This document shows positions 46,763 to 56,477 of a DNA stretch of 64,000 nucleotides, piece after piece. Made by a program: the position numbers and the translations under genes. Numbering within the stretch: position 1 is the first letter of the stretch; the number at the start of each line of letters is the position of its first letter. Under the pieces are notes generated by a model. It saw only the letters and a list, made by a program, of their open reading frames with translations, made no database searches and was not told the DNA's origin. This stretch comes from Planctomycetaceae bacterium (GTDB lineage: Bacteria; Planctomycetota; Planctomycetia; Pirellulales; Lacipirellulaceae): positions 232,926-296,925 of the forward strand of contig PABB01000066.1 of assembly GCA_002702655.1 (NCBI GenBank). Direction: 5' to 3'.

Positions 46763-47782
46763 ATGACTTTCGAGTTTCCAGCCCATGACGTTGCCGATCG
46801 CGCCGTTCTCGACGCAGCGGCTGCGTGGCTCCGCAGGGCCGACGCCGATGAATTGGCCGGTGACTGGCCCCGGCGGCTGGCGGTCCGACAGGGCACAGAT
46901 GTCGCGACCGCCGCCTTGTATTTGTCGGTGCGTCAGTCGGACCGGTGTCTTGATTTGACGACCGGCGCCGGTGTGGCGCGGCCCGTCGAAATGGGGGCGA
47001 CGGCGATTCCGCTTCACGTCGCCGTGGCGCCGGGGGCCTTTTATCGCGAGCATCCCGGTACCGGCGCCGACGGGGCTGCGGTGCGGTCCGCCGCCGAAAC
47101 GCTTGGTTGCCGTACGTCGTTGATCCGCACGCCCAGCATCGGGACGCTGGCGCTCAACGCGCGGGTGATCCTCGACTGGCTGGCGCAACAGCCGCCCGAG
47201 CCTGTCGTGATCGTATCGCTCTCCAAAGGGGGCGCCGATATGAAGTGCGCGCTCGCTGCACCCGACGCAGCGCAGGTCTTTCGGCACGTCGTGGCTTGGA
47301 TCAACGTCGGCGGCATCACGGAGGGTTCGGGGATGGCTTCGTGGCTGTTCGATCATCCCGCCGCGACGATGATTTACAGGTGTTTGTTCTGGCGCCGGGG
47401 GCGAGACTTTCAATTCGTGCGCGATCTGCCGCGACGTATCGGCGGCCCGCTTGACTTCACGCCGGATGTGCCCAATCACATGACGGTAATTCACGTCGTA
47501 GGCTTCCCGCTGCGGCGCCACATTCAGCTGCGCGCCACGCGAGCCTGGCATCGTCGATTGGCCAAATGGGGTCCCAACGATGGCGCCGCGGTGCTCTACG
47601 ACGCGTGTCGATTGCCCGGACGCATCGTGCCGGTGTGGGGCGTTGATCACTTCGCTCAGGATCGGCTGGACTTGGGGCAACTCGCCGCCAAGGTGCTTGG
47701 CTGGTTGGCAACGCGCGGGCAACGCGACTCGTCCGCTGGGCGGCCCGAGTCCGAACGCACGTCGCTGGGGGCTGCCCTGTGA
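46763..47782 (+). CDS. Alpha/beta-hydrolase-like protein
   Basis: 339 residues. VVIVSLSKGGADMKCAL looks like the nucleophile elbow of an alpha/beta hydrolase with S-L-S-K-G in place of GxSxG, followed by a helix; a possible acid and the DH in WGVDHFAQD near the C-terminus would complete the triad. No signal peptide. It may cleave or transfer an acyl group of the pathway intermediate. Its stop overlaps the GTG start of the next gene (GTGA at 47779-47782). I do not recognise a closer family. Confidence 0.6.
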   Translation: MTFEFPAHDVADRAVLDAAAAWLRRADADELAGDWPRRLAVRQGTDVATAALYLSVRQSDRCLDLTTGAGVARPVEMGATAIPLHVAVAPGAFYREHPGTGADGAAVRSAAETLGCRTSLIRTPSIGTLALNARVILDWLAQQPPEPVVIVSLSKGGADMKCALAAPDAAQVFRHVVAWINVGGITEGSGMASWLFDHPAATMIYRCLFWRRGRDFQFVRDLPRRIGGPLDFTPDVPNHMTVIHVVGFPLRRHIQLRATRAWHRRLAKWGPNDGAAVLYDACRLPGRIVPVWGVDHFAQDRLDLGQLAAKVLGWLATRGQRDSSAGRPESERTSLGAAL

Positions 47783-49137
47783 AAATCCAACTGCTGTCAC
47801 CGGCCGGCGAGATTCACCGACATCGGACAGGCATCTTCAAACGGTCGCTGCGCTACGCGCCATTGACGCTGACCACGTTGGCGGCGCTCGTCCCCGACGA
47901 ATTGAACGCCGAGGTGGTGCTTCAGGACGAAGGCGTGGCGCCGCTTGATCTGGATTTCTCGGCCGACTTGGTTGGCATCAGCGCTATCACCGGGACGGCG
48001 CCGCGGGCGTACGAGATTGCCGACGAATTGCGTGCTCGTGGCGTGACGGTCGTACTGGGGGGCGTGCACCCCACGCTGATGCCCGAGGAGGCGGCACAGC
48101 ACGCCGACGCCGTGGTCGCCGGTTACGCAGAGCAGTCCTGGCCGCAGCTGCTACATGATTTTGCCGCCGGGCGTATGCAACAACGATACTTTGCAGCCAC
48201 CGGAAAGGTGCTCACCGGCGTCCCGCCAGCGCGCCGTGATCTCCTGCGCAAGAATCTCTATGCGACGACGAACAGCATCGAGGCGACCCGTGGCTGCCCG
48301 CATCAGTGCGAGTTCTGCGTGGTCCCGACGGCTTGGCGCGGCGTTTACTCGCGGCGACCGATCGACGACGTGATTGCCGAGTTGAGAACCTTCGCGCAGC
48401 GGCACGCCATCTTCATCGATCTGAGCCCTGTCGAGGACGTCGACTACGCGAAAGCTCTTTATCGCGCAATGATCCCGTTGAAGATGCGGTGGTTGGGACT
48501 GGCCACGACACGATTGGCTGAGGATCTTGAACTGCTGCAATTGGCCGCACAGAGCGGTTGCAAAGGAGTCCTCATCGGATTTGAGTCCATCGACCAACGA
48601 TCGCTTGACGGGGCGCGGAAACATTTTCACGCCGCCGATCGTTACGCCGAGCACGTCCGGCGGCTGCACGATCATGGCATTGGCGTGCAGGGCTGCTTTG
48701 TTTTTGGCTTTGACGACGACGATCCGTCGGTGTTCGAGCGGACGGTGGAATTCGCCGACAAGGCGAAGATCGACCTGCCGCGGTACGCGGTCGCGACGCC
48801 GTTTCCCGGCACGCCGCTGTACCGACGATTGGAAGCCGCCGGCCGATTGCTCCACCGAAATTGGTCGCTGTACGACGTCGAACACGTCGTCTTTGAGCCG
48901 CGCCGGATGTCTCCGGAGCGACTGCAGGAAGGACTCGCCTGGAGCTGGCGGCAAAGTTATAGCTGGCCGTCGTTTTTCCGACGCCTCAGCGGCGCCCCTT
49001 GGTCGATCTTGCCGTTGTGGATTTCGACCAACCTGGGCTACCGCTTTTTTGCTCAACGACTGCCAGGCAAAACCGCTGTCGTGCATCGGGATGCGGAGCG
49101 AGCCGACCAATTGGAAATCGCGGCCACGCGCGTTTAA
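47779..49137 (+). CDS. B12-binding-type radical SAM enzyme 1
   Basis: 452 residues. The N-terminal third is a cobalamin-binding-like Rossmann domain (VVLGGVHPTLMPEEAAQHADAV is the usual second half, but the base-off DxHxxG is not visible). The radical SAM cluster is C173, C177 and C180 (ATRGCPHQCEFC). The C-terminal part includes GVLIGFESID and VATPFPGTPLYRRL, found in the large group of B12 radical SAM methylases and ring-forming enzymes (HpnP/BchE-type). It probably carries out C-methylation or C-C rearrangement on an unactivated carbon. GTG start is set by the overlap with the preceding gene. Confidence 0.88.
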   Translation: MKIQLLSPAGEIHRHRTGIFKRSLRYAPLTLTTLAALVPDELNAEVVLQDEGVAPLDLDFSADLVGISAITGTAPRAYEIADELRARGVTVVLGGVHPTLMPEEAAQHADAVVAGYAEQSWPQLLHDFAAGRMQQRYFAATGKVLTGVPPARRDLLRKNLYATTNSIEATRGCPHQCEFCVVPTAWRGVYSRRPIDDVIAELRTFAQRHAIFIDLSPVEDVDYAKALYRAMIPLKMRWLGLATTRLAEDLELLQLAAQSGCKGVLIGFESIDQRSLDGARKHFHAADRYAEHVRRLHDHGIGVQGCFVFGFDDDDPSVFERTVEFADKAKIDLPRYAVATPFPGTPLYRRLEAAGRLLHRNWSLYDVEHVVFEPRRMSPERLQEGLAWSWRQSYSWPSFFRRLSGAPWSILPLWISTNLGYRFFAQRLPGKTAVVHRDAERADQLEIAATRV

Positions 49138-49155
49138 CGAATCGAAGCTACATCC

Positions 49156-50538
49156 ATGAATGTCGCGCTCGTCTATCCCTCGGTAGGTCGCAAGCCGGGC
49201 AAGCCCTACGTGCGAGCTTGGCAAATGCAACCGTTGTCAATCGCCGTGCTGGCCGGCTTGATGTCGCCGGAAGTGAATGCGACTTTCTACGACGACCGGA
49301 TGGAGCCCATCGACTACGACGCTCCTGCGGATTTGGCCGTCATTACCGTCGAGACGTTCACGGCGTTGCGGGCTTATCGTATCGCCGCGCAGTTTCGAGC
49401 GCGCGGCGTCCCGGTGGTGATGGGAGGATATCACGTCACGCTACTGCCGGACGAGGCAGCCGCCCATGCCGACGCGATTGTCGTTGGCGACGCTGAGCCG
49501 GTCTGGCAGCGCGTCATGGCTGACGTCCGTCGGCGTCAGCTACAGCCGCGTTACGACGGGCGCGGCCGCCGCGAGTTGCGGAACGTCACTCCCGATCGCT
49601 CCATCTTCGGCGATCGCAACTATCAGAACATCACGTTGGTAGAGTACGCCCGTGGCTGCAATTTTCGCTGCGATTTCTGCTCCATCACGGCGTTTCACGG
49701 AGCCGCCCAGAGTCACCGACCGGCTGCGGACGTGGCGCGTGAGATGGAGGAATCGGGCGGCAGCCGGTTCTTCATTGTTGACGACAACGTCGTCAGCGAG
49801 CCGGCCAAGGCGCTGGAACTGTGCCGCGAAATCGCGCCGCTGGGAATTGACTGGGTCGGACAGGCGAGCATTCACATCGCCGAGCGGGACGACCTCCTCG
49901 AAGCCTTGGCCGCCAGCGGCTGCCGCGGGGTGCTCATCGGCATGGAGTCGATCAACGAAGCCAATCTGGCTGCCATGGGCAAGGGGTGGAATACGGCCCG
50001 CATGAGCTATGCGGACAGTCTGCGGCAGTTTCGCAAGCATGGTCTGGCCGTCTACGGCACGTTTGTGTTCGGCTATGATGAAGACGATTGGAGCGTGATC
50101 CGCCACAGCGTGCAGTTCGCCCGCGAGCACAAGCTGTTTCTCGCCGCGTTCAATCACTTGGTCCCGTTCCCCGGGACTCCGCTGTACCGTCGCTTGCGGG
50201 CTCAGGGCAAACTGCTCACTGACCCGTGGTGGCTCGATCCACAGGGGCGCGTCGGCGACGTGGTGTTTCGCCCGGCTCGCCTCGGCCCCGGGGAACTCCG
50301 CGACGGGTGTCTCTGGGCCCGGCGTGAGTTCTACGGGTGGCGATCCATGTTGCGCCGCGTTTGCGACCGAGCCGCCAACTGTGCCAGTCCCGCCATGCTG
50401 GCCGTTTACGCTGCGCTGAATTTGGGATCGCACTTTGACATCGACTTGCGGCAGGGCCTGCAGTTGGGCGCGGGCGACGAACATCAGGCGGTAGGGCATG
50501 AGCCGATTCGAGATCAACTTGGCTACGCCGGCCGATGA
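49156..50538 (+). CDS. B12-binding-type radical SAM enzyme 2
   Basis: 460 residues and a clear paralogue of the preceding gene: MGGYHVTLLPDEAAAHADAI domain, cluster C168, C172 and C175 (ARGCNFRCDFC), GVLIGMESIN, and NHLVPFPGTPLYRRL. As in gene 1, no DxHxxG His is seen in the B12 region. The two differ in the linker and active-site sequence, which suggests successive steps rather than redundancy. It ends inside the next gene: the last 41 bases overlap the start of the GNAT gene. Confidence 0.88.
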   Translation: MNVALVYPSVGRKPGKPYVRAWQMQPLSIAVLAGLMSPEVNATFYDDRMEPIDYDAPADLAVITVETFTALRAYRIAAQFRARGVPVVMGGYHVTLLPDEAAAHADAIVVGDAEPVWQRVMADVRRRQLQPRYDGRGRRELRNVTPDRSIFGDRNYQNITLVEYARGCNFRCDFCSITAFHGAAQSHRPAADVAREMEESGGSRFFIVDDNVVSEPAKALELCREIAPLGIDWVGQASIHIAERDDLLEALAASGCRGVLIGMESINEANLAAMGKGWNTARMSYADSLRQFRKHGLAVYGTFVFGYDEDDWSVIRHSVQFAREHKLFLAAFNHLVPFPGTPLYRRLRAQGKLLTDPWWLDPQGRVGDVVFRPARLGPGELRDGCLWARREFYGWRSMLRRVCDRAANCASPAMLAVYAALNLGSHFDIDLRQGLQLGAGDEHQAVGHEPIRDQLGYAGR

Positions 50539-51610
50539 TGCAGCGCTGCGGCAATTGTTGGCGGCCACGCCCATGGAGGGCGATATCCGCCTGGCGTTCG
50601 CACGCGAGCCGAGCTACTTTGCGGCGTCCCCGATCGACGGCCCGTTCACGCAGGTCGTTGTCGCCCGCGACTTGGCCAAGCAGCGCATCATCGGCATGGG
50701 CTCGCGCGCCGTATTCGACGCCTACGTCAACGGTTGCCAGACCCCGGTTGGCTATCTGAGCGGGTTGCGGCTGGCGCCTGAGTTTCGCCGTCGCACCTGG
50801 CTGCTCGCGCGCGGCTACCGCCTGTTTCGGCACTTGCACAACGATAATCGGGCAGCGTTTTACCTGACGACGATTGCAGCCGACAACCAACCGGCCCAAG
50901 CGGCGCTGCTCAATCAGCGAGCGGGTTTGCCGATCTATCGGCCGTGGGGCCGTTTTCACACGTTGACGATCGCCCCCCAACGACCGCGTCGCGTAGGGCG
51001 AGATAACCTCGACATCCGCGCCGCGACGGCTGCCGACGCGCCGGCGATCGCCGACTTCTTGCGCCGCAACGGGCCGCGACGCCAGTTTTTTCCGGCGCTC
51101 GAGGCCGACGAGTTTGCCGGACGGCCGACGCGATTTGCGGGGCTTGTTCCCGATGCAATCCTGCTCGCAACGGTCGACGAGCAGCTTGTCGGGACGCTCG
51201 GCCTGTGGGATCAGCGTGCCTACAGGCAAGTGGTTGCAACCGCATACTCGCGCCGTTTGCGTATGTTGCGCCCGGCATACAATATGGCGGCGGCGCTTCG
51301 CGGCCGCGCTCGTCTACCGCGGGTCGGCGAGTCGCTCAACGTACGCTACGCGACGACGTTTGTAACGGACGAAGATTGCCCTGACGTCGCCCAAGCCCTG
51401 CTGCAGGCAGCAGCGGCGCGGTTGCCACAGGATAGCGCCGAGATGCTGCTCGTAGGATTGCACGAATCCGATCCGCTGCTGCCAGCAATCCGCTCCAGTT
51501 CGGGGCGGGAATACGTTACCTTGTTGTACTTGGTGTATTGGCCCGACGCCGTGCCCAACCTGGCCGCGTTGAGCGAGCGAACGCCGTACCTCGAACTCGG
51601 CTGCCTGTAG
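50498..51610 (+). CDS. GNAT-like N-acyltransferase 1 (long)
   Basis: 370 residues. The first half (about 1-150) contains a GNAT fold: FTQVVVARD, VGYLSGLRLAPEFRRRTWLLARGY (acetyl-CoA loop of the R/QxxGxG/A type, altered) and ITIAADN. The second half (about 165-370) looks like another, diverged GNAT repeat. It probably transfers an acyl group from CoA or ACP to an amine. ATG 50498 overlaps the radical SAM 2 gene by 41 bases, so the pathway genes are packed. The next gene starts 12 bases after its stop. Confidence 0.7.
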   Translation: MSRFEINLATPADDAALRQLLAATPMEGDIRLAFAREPSYFAASPIDGPFTQVVVARDLAKQRIIGMGSRAVFDAYVNGCQTPVGYLSGLRLAPEFRRRTWLLARGYRLFRHLHNDNRAAFYLTTIAADNQPAQAALLNQRAGLPIYRPWGRFHTLTIAPQRPRRVGRDNLDIRAATAADAPAIADFLRRNGPRRQFFPALEADEFAGRPTRFAGLVPDAILLATVDEQLVGTLGLWDQRAYRQVVATAYSRRLRMLRPAYNMAAALRGRARLPRVGESLNVRYATTFVTDEDCPDVAQALLQAAAARLPQDSAEMLLVGLHESDPLLPAIRSSSGREYVTLLYLVYWPDAVPNLAALSERTPYLELGCL

Positions 51611-51621
51611 GATCCGACGAC

Positions 51622-52356
51622 ATGCGACTTGCCAGCGAAATCGTGCCGGTTTGCGACGTCCCGTCGCGGGATCGTCAACGCATGTTTTCCTTGATGCAGC
51701 GCTGCTACAAACGTGTCGAGCGTCGCCAGTTCGAGCACGATCTGCAGGGCAAGCAGATCGTGATTCAGGTTCGCAATCCGGAGGACGACCAGTTGGTCGG
51801 CTTTTCCACGCAAGTGGTTCTGAACTGTGACGTGAACGGTCAGGCCGTTCGGGCGTTGTACTCGGGAGACACGGTGATGGAGCCGTCGTTCTGGGGTGAC
51901 TCGGCTTTAGCGCACGCGTGGGGGAACTTCGCGCTGCAGTTGCTCGATGATCACCGGCGCGACGGCCCCCTGTATTGGTTCTTGACCTCCAAGGGATTCC
52001 GGACCTACCGGTATATGCCGTTGTTCTTTAAACAGTTCTGCCCTCGTTTCGATCAAGAGCCCGTTGGCTCGCCACGGGCGGTGCTATGCGCCCTGGGCGA
52101 GCAAGTCGCAGGCGCAGATTTCGACCCTCAAGCCTGCGTGATCCGTCGCCGGAATGCCGCTTACGCGACGCGGCACGACGTCGCTGACCCCGGTCGGCGA
52201 GTCCAGGTCGATCCGCATGTTCGCTACTTCATTGAGCGCAACCCCGGCTACTTGCAGGGCGACGAACTGTGTTGCTTGGCGCCCTTGTCGCGCGACAATT
52301 TCACGGCGGCGGCGTATCGGGTGATCAATGCGACGGCGCCATGCGAGGTGCGCTGA
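51622..52356 (+). CDS. GNAT-like acyltransferase 2
   Basis: 244 residues. A FEHDLQGKQIVIQV strand, then QLVGFSTQVV, and SGDTVMEPSFWGDSALAHAWGNFAL give a GNAT-like core; YWFLTSKGFRTYRYMPLFFKQFCPR is a specific stretch I do not know from characterised enzymes. It may be an autoinducer-synthase-like or amino-acid N-acyl transferase. ATG 51622 is preferred because the in-frame sequence upstream is within the preceding gene. The GH3-type gene starts two bases after its stop. Confidence 0.6.
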   Translation: MRLASEIVPVCDVPSRDRQRMFSLMQRCYKRVERRQFEHDLQGKQIVIQVRNPEDDQLVGFSTQVVLNCDVNGQAVRALYSGDTVMEPSFWGDSALAHAWGNFALQLLDDHRRDGPLYWFLTSKGFRTYRYMPLFFKQFCPRFDQEPVGSPRAVLCALGEQVAGADFDPQACVIRRRNAAYATRHDVADPGRRVQVDPHVRYFIERNPGYLQGDELCCLAPLSRDNFTAAAYRVINATAPCEVR

Positions 52357-52357
52357 G

Positions 52358-54052
52358 ATGAGCGCGCTTGCCAGGTTCTGCAATGCCGGCTGGCTCTCGC
52401 TGTGCCTGCCCGAGGCGCAGCGATTTCGCAGCGCTTCAGCGGATGTGCGGGGGGTTCAGAGCACGCTACTGCGGCGATTGCTCAGCCGCAACGGCCAGAC
52501 CTGGTTCGGGCGGCAGCATCAGTTCGGTCAAATTCAAGGTGCGGTTGAGTATCGTCGCGCCGTGCCGCTCTCGACCTACGACGATTATCGCGAGCCGATC
52601 GAACGGATCGCCCGCGGCGACCAGGGCGTACTTACCGCCGAACGCGTCTTACTGCTCGAACCCACCAGCGGCACGACGTCGGCGGAGAAGCTGGTGCCAT
52701 ACACCGCAGGGTTGCGCCGGCAGTTTCAGCGGGCGGTTCGAGTGTGGATTGCGGATTTGTTTCGGCATCGGCCCGCCGTTCGTCGCGGCGCCGCGTACTG
52801 GTCGGTCACGCCACTGGCGTCGGAAGACCGCACGACGGCCGGCGGGATTCGAGTCGGGTTTTACGACGATTCGCAGTATCTGGCCGCTGTGGAACAAATT
52901 CTGCTGTACGGTTCGCTCGCCGTTCCGCCGGACGTGGCTCGCTGCGAGAGCGTGGCCAGTGCACTCTACGCGACATCGTTTTTTCTGCTGCGGGCCGGCA
53001 ATCTCGCGCTGATTTCCGTCTGGAGCCCGACTTTTCTTTCGGAGCTGCTGTCCTTTCTGCGTCGCCACGCGGGCGCGCTATGTCGCGACGTGGCCGCTGG
53101 CGAAATCTCGCGACCGATGCACGCCGCTCTTCAGCGAAGCTACCGACCAATGCCCCGCCGCGCGGCGCGTGTCGCCAGCGTGTTGGAAACGGCAGCCACG
53201 CGTCCGGATTGGGCGCAGCGTCTTTGGCCCGAACTGGCATTGGTCAGTTGCTGGTGCGACGGGCCGTCTTCGCTCTTCGCGTCCGCCCTCCGCGAGCAAC
53301 TGCCCGCCATCGAGTTCCAACCGAAAGGCCTGCTAGCGACCGAAGCGGCGATCAGCGTGCCGCTTGTCGGACGGCCGGGCGCCGCCCTGGCGGTGCGTAG
53401 TCATTTCTTCGAGTTCCGGCCCGTTCACCATGGCTGCGAGCCGGTCGGTCAGGACACTCTCCTGGCTGACGAGTTGACCGTGGGCGAGCGGTACCAAGTC
53501 GTCGTCACCACCGCGGGCGGATTCTACCGCTATCAATTGCGTGACGAGATCGAAGTTGTCGGATTCTATCGCGAAGTTCCGCTGATTCGGTTCATTGGAA
53601 AATGCGACCACACGTCGGACATGGTTGGCGAGAAACTGAGCGCCTCGCAGGTGCAATTCGCTCTGGACAGCGCGTTGGCGACGCTCCAGATCAACGCCGA
53701 GTTTGCTGAACTGATCGCCGAGATGACCCCTCGGCCATCGTATTTGTTGCGCATTTCATCCCCTGGGTTGTCAGGGGGGCATGCGTCGCAGCGACAGCTT
53801 GAAGAGCGATTGGACGACGCCCTGAAATCCAATCCCGGCTATGCGTACGCCCGCCAACTCGGCCAACTCGGTCCGTTGCGAGTACGTCTGCTTGAGAGTC
53901 AAGAGGCCAGTATGCTCGCTGCCCAGCGAGTTCGCGCACAGTGCGACTCCCTCCAACGACACGGAAATCTGAAGCCGCGTATTCTGATTGGCCCAGAAGT
54001 CTTCCATCAGCGTCTGCCGCGGTCGGATGACGGCTCACGAAGCAGCACGTGA
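52358..54052 (+). CDS. GH3-family acyl-adenylate-forming amide synthetase
   Basis: 564 residues. LLEPTSGTTSAEKLVPYT is the P-loop-like adenylation motif of the GH3 (auxin-responsive) family, RSHFFEFRPV and YRYQLRDEIEVVGF are its middle and C-terminal motifs. Plant GH3 enzymes activate a carboxylate as AMP-ester and join it to an amino acid; bacterial relatives are mostly uncharacterised. In this cluster it is the obvious candidate for amide-bond formation between an acid and an amine made by the other enzymes. The start lies two bases after the preceding stop (TGAGATGAG), so it is the last gene of the coupled operon. Confidence 0.85.
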   Translation: MSALARFCNAGWLSLCLPEAQRFRSASADVRGVQSTLLRRLLSRNGQTWFGRQHQFGQIQGAVEYRRAVPLSTYDDYREPIERIARGDQGVLTAERVLLLEPTSGTTSAEKLVPYTAGLRRQFQRAVRVWIADLFRHRPAVRRGAAYWSVTPLASEDRTTAGGIRVGFYDDSQYLAAVEQILLYGSLAVPPDVARCESVASALYATSFFLLRAGNLALISVWSPTFLSELLSFLRRHAGALCRDVAAGEISRPMHAALQRSYRPMPRRAARVASVLETAATRPDWAQRLWPELALVSCWCDGPSSLFASALREQLPAIEFQPKGLLATEAAISVPLVGRPGAALAVRSHFFEFRPVHHGCEPVGQDTLLADELTVGERYQVVVTTAGGFYRYQLRDEIEVVGFYREVPLIRFIGKCDHTSDMVGEKLSASQVQFALDSALATLQINAEFAELIAEMTPRPSYLLRISSPGLSGGHASQRQLEERLDDALKSNPGYAYARQLGQLGPLRVRLLESQEASMLAAQRVRAQCDSLQRHGNLKPRILIGPEVFHQRLPRSDDGSRSST

Positions 54053-54671
54053 CCCGACTACGCTGCCGCACCAGCGGCGGCGCCGTCGCTGAGGTTGCGT
54101 CGCTTGCGGCGCATTGGCGTCGACCCCAGCACGCAGCGGTGCTCGTCGCCCTGGCGGAGCGGAGCCCTGCCAAGTTGCGATCGGTAAGTCCGGCCGATGC
54201 CAGTTGGCGGAAGTGCGACGATGGTACGACTGGCCCGCCTGTCCTGTCCGCTTCCAGCGAGTGTACGTCGGAAGCGACTATCCAGAGGGTTTGTCGCCAG
54301 CGAAGGAAGGTGATCCAAGCCGCATCGGAAGAAGGTCGGGGCGAAGTGCAGCTTGGAGAATGATCATCTGATGTTGGGGCGTCGAGCGCCTGCGAGTTGC
54401 GAGCAAAACAAACGTGATGAGTTGTGTCGGCGCCACTGCCATCTCTGTCAGTGTGGTCGAGACTTTCGATGCTTCGGCCAATACGAACTCAGCCAATTGG
54501 AAAATGGGAGCTGCAGGCGAAGCCCTGACTGCCGACCGACGTGACGTGAAGTGCCGCGTTCGGGTCGTTATACGCCCCTGTTGGGGTCTCGTTGCGAGTA
54601 TGAGATAATTCGGCAGACGGTCTTCATAACGATGTAATCCAGGAATCGTTCTCGAGGTAACCACAACGTCC
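54053..54671. other. 0.6-kb spacer after the biosynthetic cluster
   Basis: No intact gene. A plus-strand stretch near 54414-54608 reads ISVSVVETFDASANTNSANW, which resembles the start of planctomycete secreted PEP-CTERM proteins, but it ends quickly in Arg-rich sequence; at most a remnant. Confidence 0.4.
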
Positions 54672-56477
54672 ATGACGACTGCATTTTTGCGACACGTTTT
54701 GCTGTCGACGATCGCCTTGATTTTCGCGATTGAGGCCGCGCACCCGGCTGAGTTGATCGGCGCCGTTCCCAACCGCGAGCAATGGTCGCTCAATGGCAAG
54801 TGGCGCTACATTGTCGACGTCTACCAGGGCGGGAGCTTCGGTTTCAGTCCCGTCTGGCGCGATGCTCAGGCAACGAACAAAAGCGATCGGGTCGAGTATG
54901 ACTTTGAAAACTCCGGGACCCTCTACGTGCCGTGCGATTGGAACTCGCAGGACGACAAGCTCCTGTATTTCGAAGGCAAGATCTGGTATCGGAAGAAGTT
55001 CGACCGGCCCCCAGCGGCGCGCGGCAAGCGGCTGTTCCTCTACTTTGACGGCGCGAACTACGACACCAAGGTCTACCTCAATGGGCGGGAGATTGGCGGA
55101 CACGAAGGCGGGTTCACCCCGTTCAATTTCGAAATCACCGCGGACGTTCGCGACGGCGAGAACACCCTGATCGTCAGCGTCAACGCCACTCGCTACGGCG
55201 ACGGCATCCCCGGAAAAGTGACTGACTGGTGGAACTACGGCGGGCTCACGCGCGACGTCCGCTTGATCGCGGTTCCGCAGGCGTTTATCAGCAATTTCCG
55301 TCTGCAGTTGAAACCAGGTTCCGCCTCGGCGGCCAGCGGCTGGGTCCAGCTCAACGGCGAGGCTCTGCCGGATTCCGTCGAAGTCCGCATCGACGAACTC
55401 GGCGTGCAGCAGTCGTTCTCCGTGAACAAGGACGGCCTGGCTCTCCTGGAGCTCGACCTCGAGGGCGTCCAACGCTGGACCCCCCAGGACCCGAAATTGT
55501 ACGAGGTCGCTCTCGCCGCGGGCGCCGACCGAGTCGCCGATCAGATCGGTTTTCGCACGATCGAGACGCGGGGCGCCGACCTCCTGCTCAACGGCGAGTC
55601 CGTGTTCCTGCGGGGCGTCAGTTTGCACGAGGAGGAGCCGACGCGCGGGGGGCGGGCCTGGTCCATGGCCGACGCCGAAAAGCTGCTGGGATACGCCCAG
55701 GAAATGAACTGCAACTTTGTCCGCCTCGCCCACTACCCCCACAACGAGAACATCGTCCGCCTGGCTGACAAGCTGGGCCTGATGCTCTGGTGCGAGCAAC
55801 CGCTGTACTGGGGCATTGACTGGAAGAACCGAACCGTCCTGCAAAAAGCCAAACGCATGTTCGGCGAGCAGATTGCTCGCGACGGCAACCGCGCTGCGGT
55901 CATCATCTGGTCCATCTGCAATGAAACGGGTCGGAATGACGACCGCAATCGGTTTCTGACGGCTGTCGCCGACCACGTCCGCTCGCTCGACGATACCCGC
56001 CTTCTCAGCGCCGCGCTCAAGCCGGATAACGATCACACCTCTGGCTCCGACCGTGTGCTGCGTTTCTCGGACCCGCTCGGGGAGCAACTGGACGTCATTG
56101 CGTTCAATGAATACGTCGGTTGGTACAATGGCCTTCCGGATCGCTGCCGAGAGAAACGCTTCGAGATCAAGTTTAACAAGCCCCTGATCGTGAGTGAGTT
56201 TGGCGGCGGAGCCCTCGCTGGCAACCATGCGGATCGCGAAACGCGTTGGAGCGAAGAATTCCAGGAATGGCTTTACGAAGAGACCATTCCCATGCTTGAG
56301 ACCATTCCCCAATTGCGCGGGACGTCGCCCTGGATCCTTGTCGATTTCCGCTCTCCGCTGCGTCAGCTGCCTGCGATTCAGGACGGCTGGAACCGCAAAG
56401 GACTCATCTCAGAACGCGGCGAACGCAAAAAGGCCTTTTACGTCATGAAGGACTGGTACGAGGAGAAGGCGAAGTGA
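54672..56477 (+). CDS. Secreted GH2 glycosidase (beta-glucuronidase/galactosidase type)
   Basis: 601 residues with an N-terminal signal peptide (1-26). The jelly-roll sugar-binding domain (LYFDGANYDTKVYLNGREIGGHEGGFTPF), Ig-like domain and TIM barrel of GH2 are in order. Catalytic residues are the acid/base E418 in SICNETGR and the nucleophile E509 in VSEFGGG. At 601 residues it is close to beta-glucuronidase length rather than long beta-galactosidase. It removes terminal beta-linked sugars outside the cytoplasm. No partner is close upstream; the next gene converges on it. Confidence 0.9.
   Translation: MTTAFLRHVLLSTIALIFAIEAAHPAELIGAVPNREQWSLNGKWRYIVDVYQGGSFGFSPVWRDAQATNKSDRVEYDFENSGTLYVPCDWNSQDDKLLYFEGKIWYRKKFDRPPAARGKRLFLYFDGANYDTKVYLNGREIGGHEGGFTPFNFEITADVRDGENTLIVSVNATRYGDGIPGKVTDWWNYGGLTRDVRLIAVPQAFISNFRLQLKPGSASAASGWVQLNGEALPDSVEVRIDELGVQQSFSVNKDGLALLELDLEGVQRWTPQDPKLYEVALAAGADRVADQIGFRTIETRGADLLLNGESVFLRGVSLHEEEPTRGGRAWSMADAEKLLGYAQEMNCNFVRLAHYPHNENIVRLADKLGLMLWCEQPLYWGIDWKNRTVLQKAKRMFGEQIARDGNRAAVIIWSICNETGRNDDRNRFLTAVADHVRSLDDTRLLSAALKPDNDHTSGSDRVLRFSDPLGEQLDVIAFNEYVGWYNGLPDRCREKRFEIKFNKPLIVSEFGGGALAGNHADRETRWSEEFQEWLYEETIPMLETIPQLRGTSPWILVDFRSPLRQLPAIQDGWNRKGLISERGERKKAFYVMKDWYEEKAK

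Noticed and set aside
54414-54608. Possible secreted-protein fragment with VVETFDASAN
   Set aside because: Too short and ends in Arg-rich nonsense; kept only as a remark in the spacer entry.
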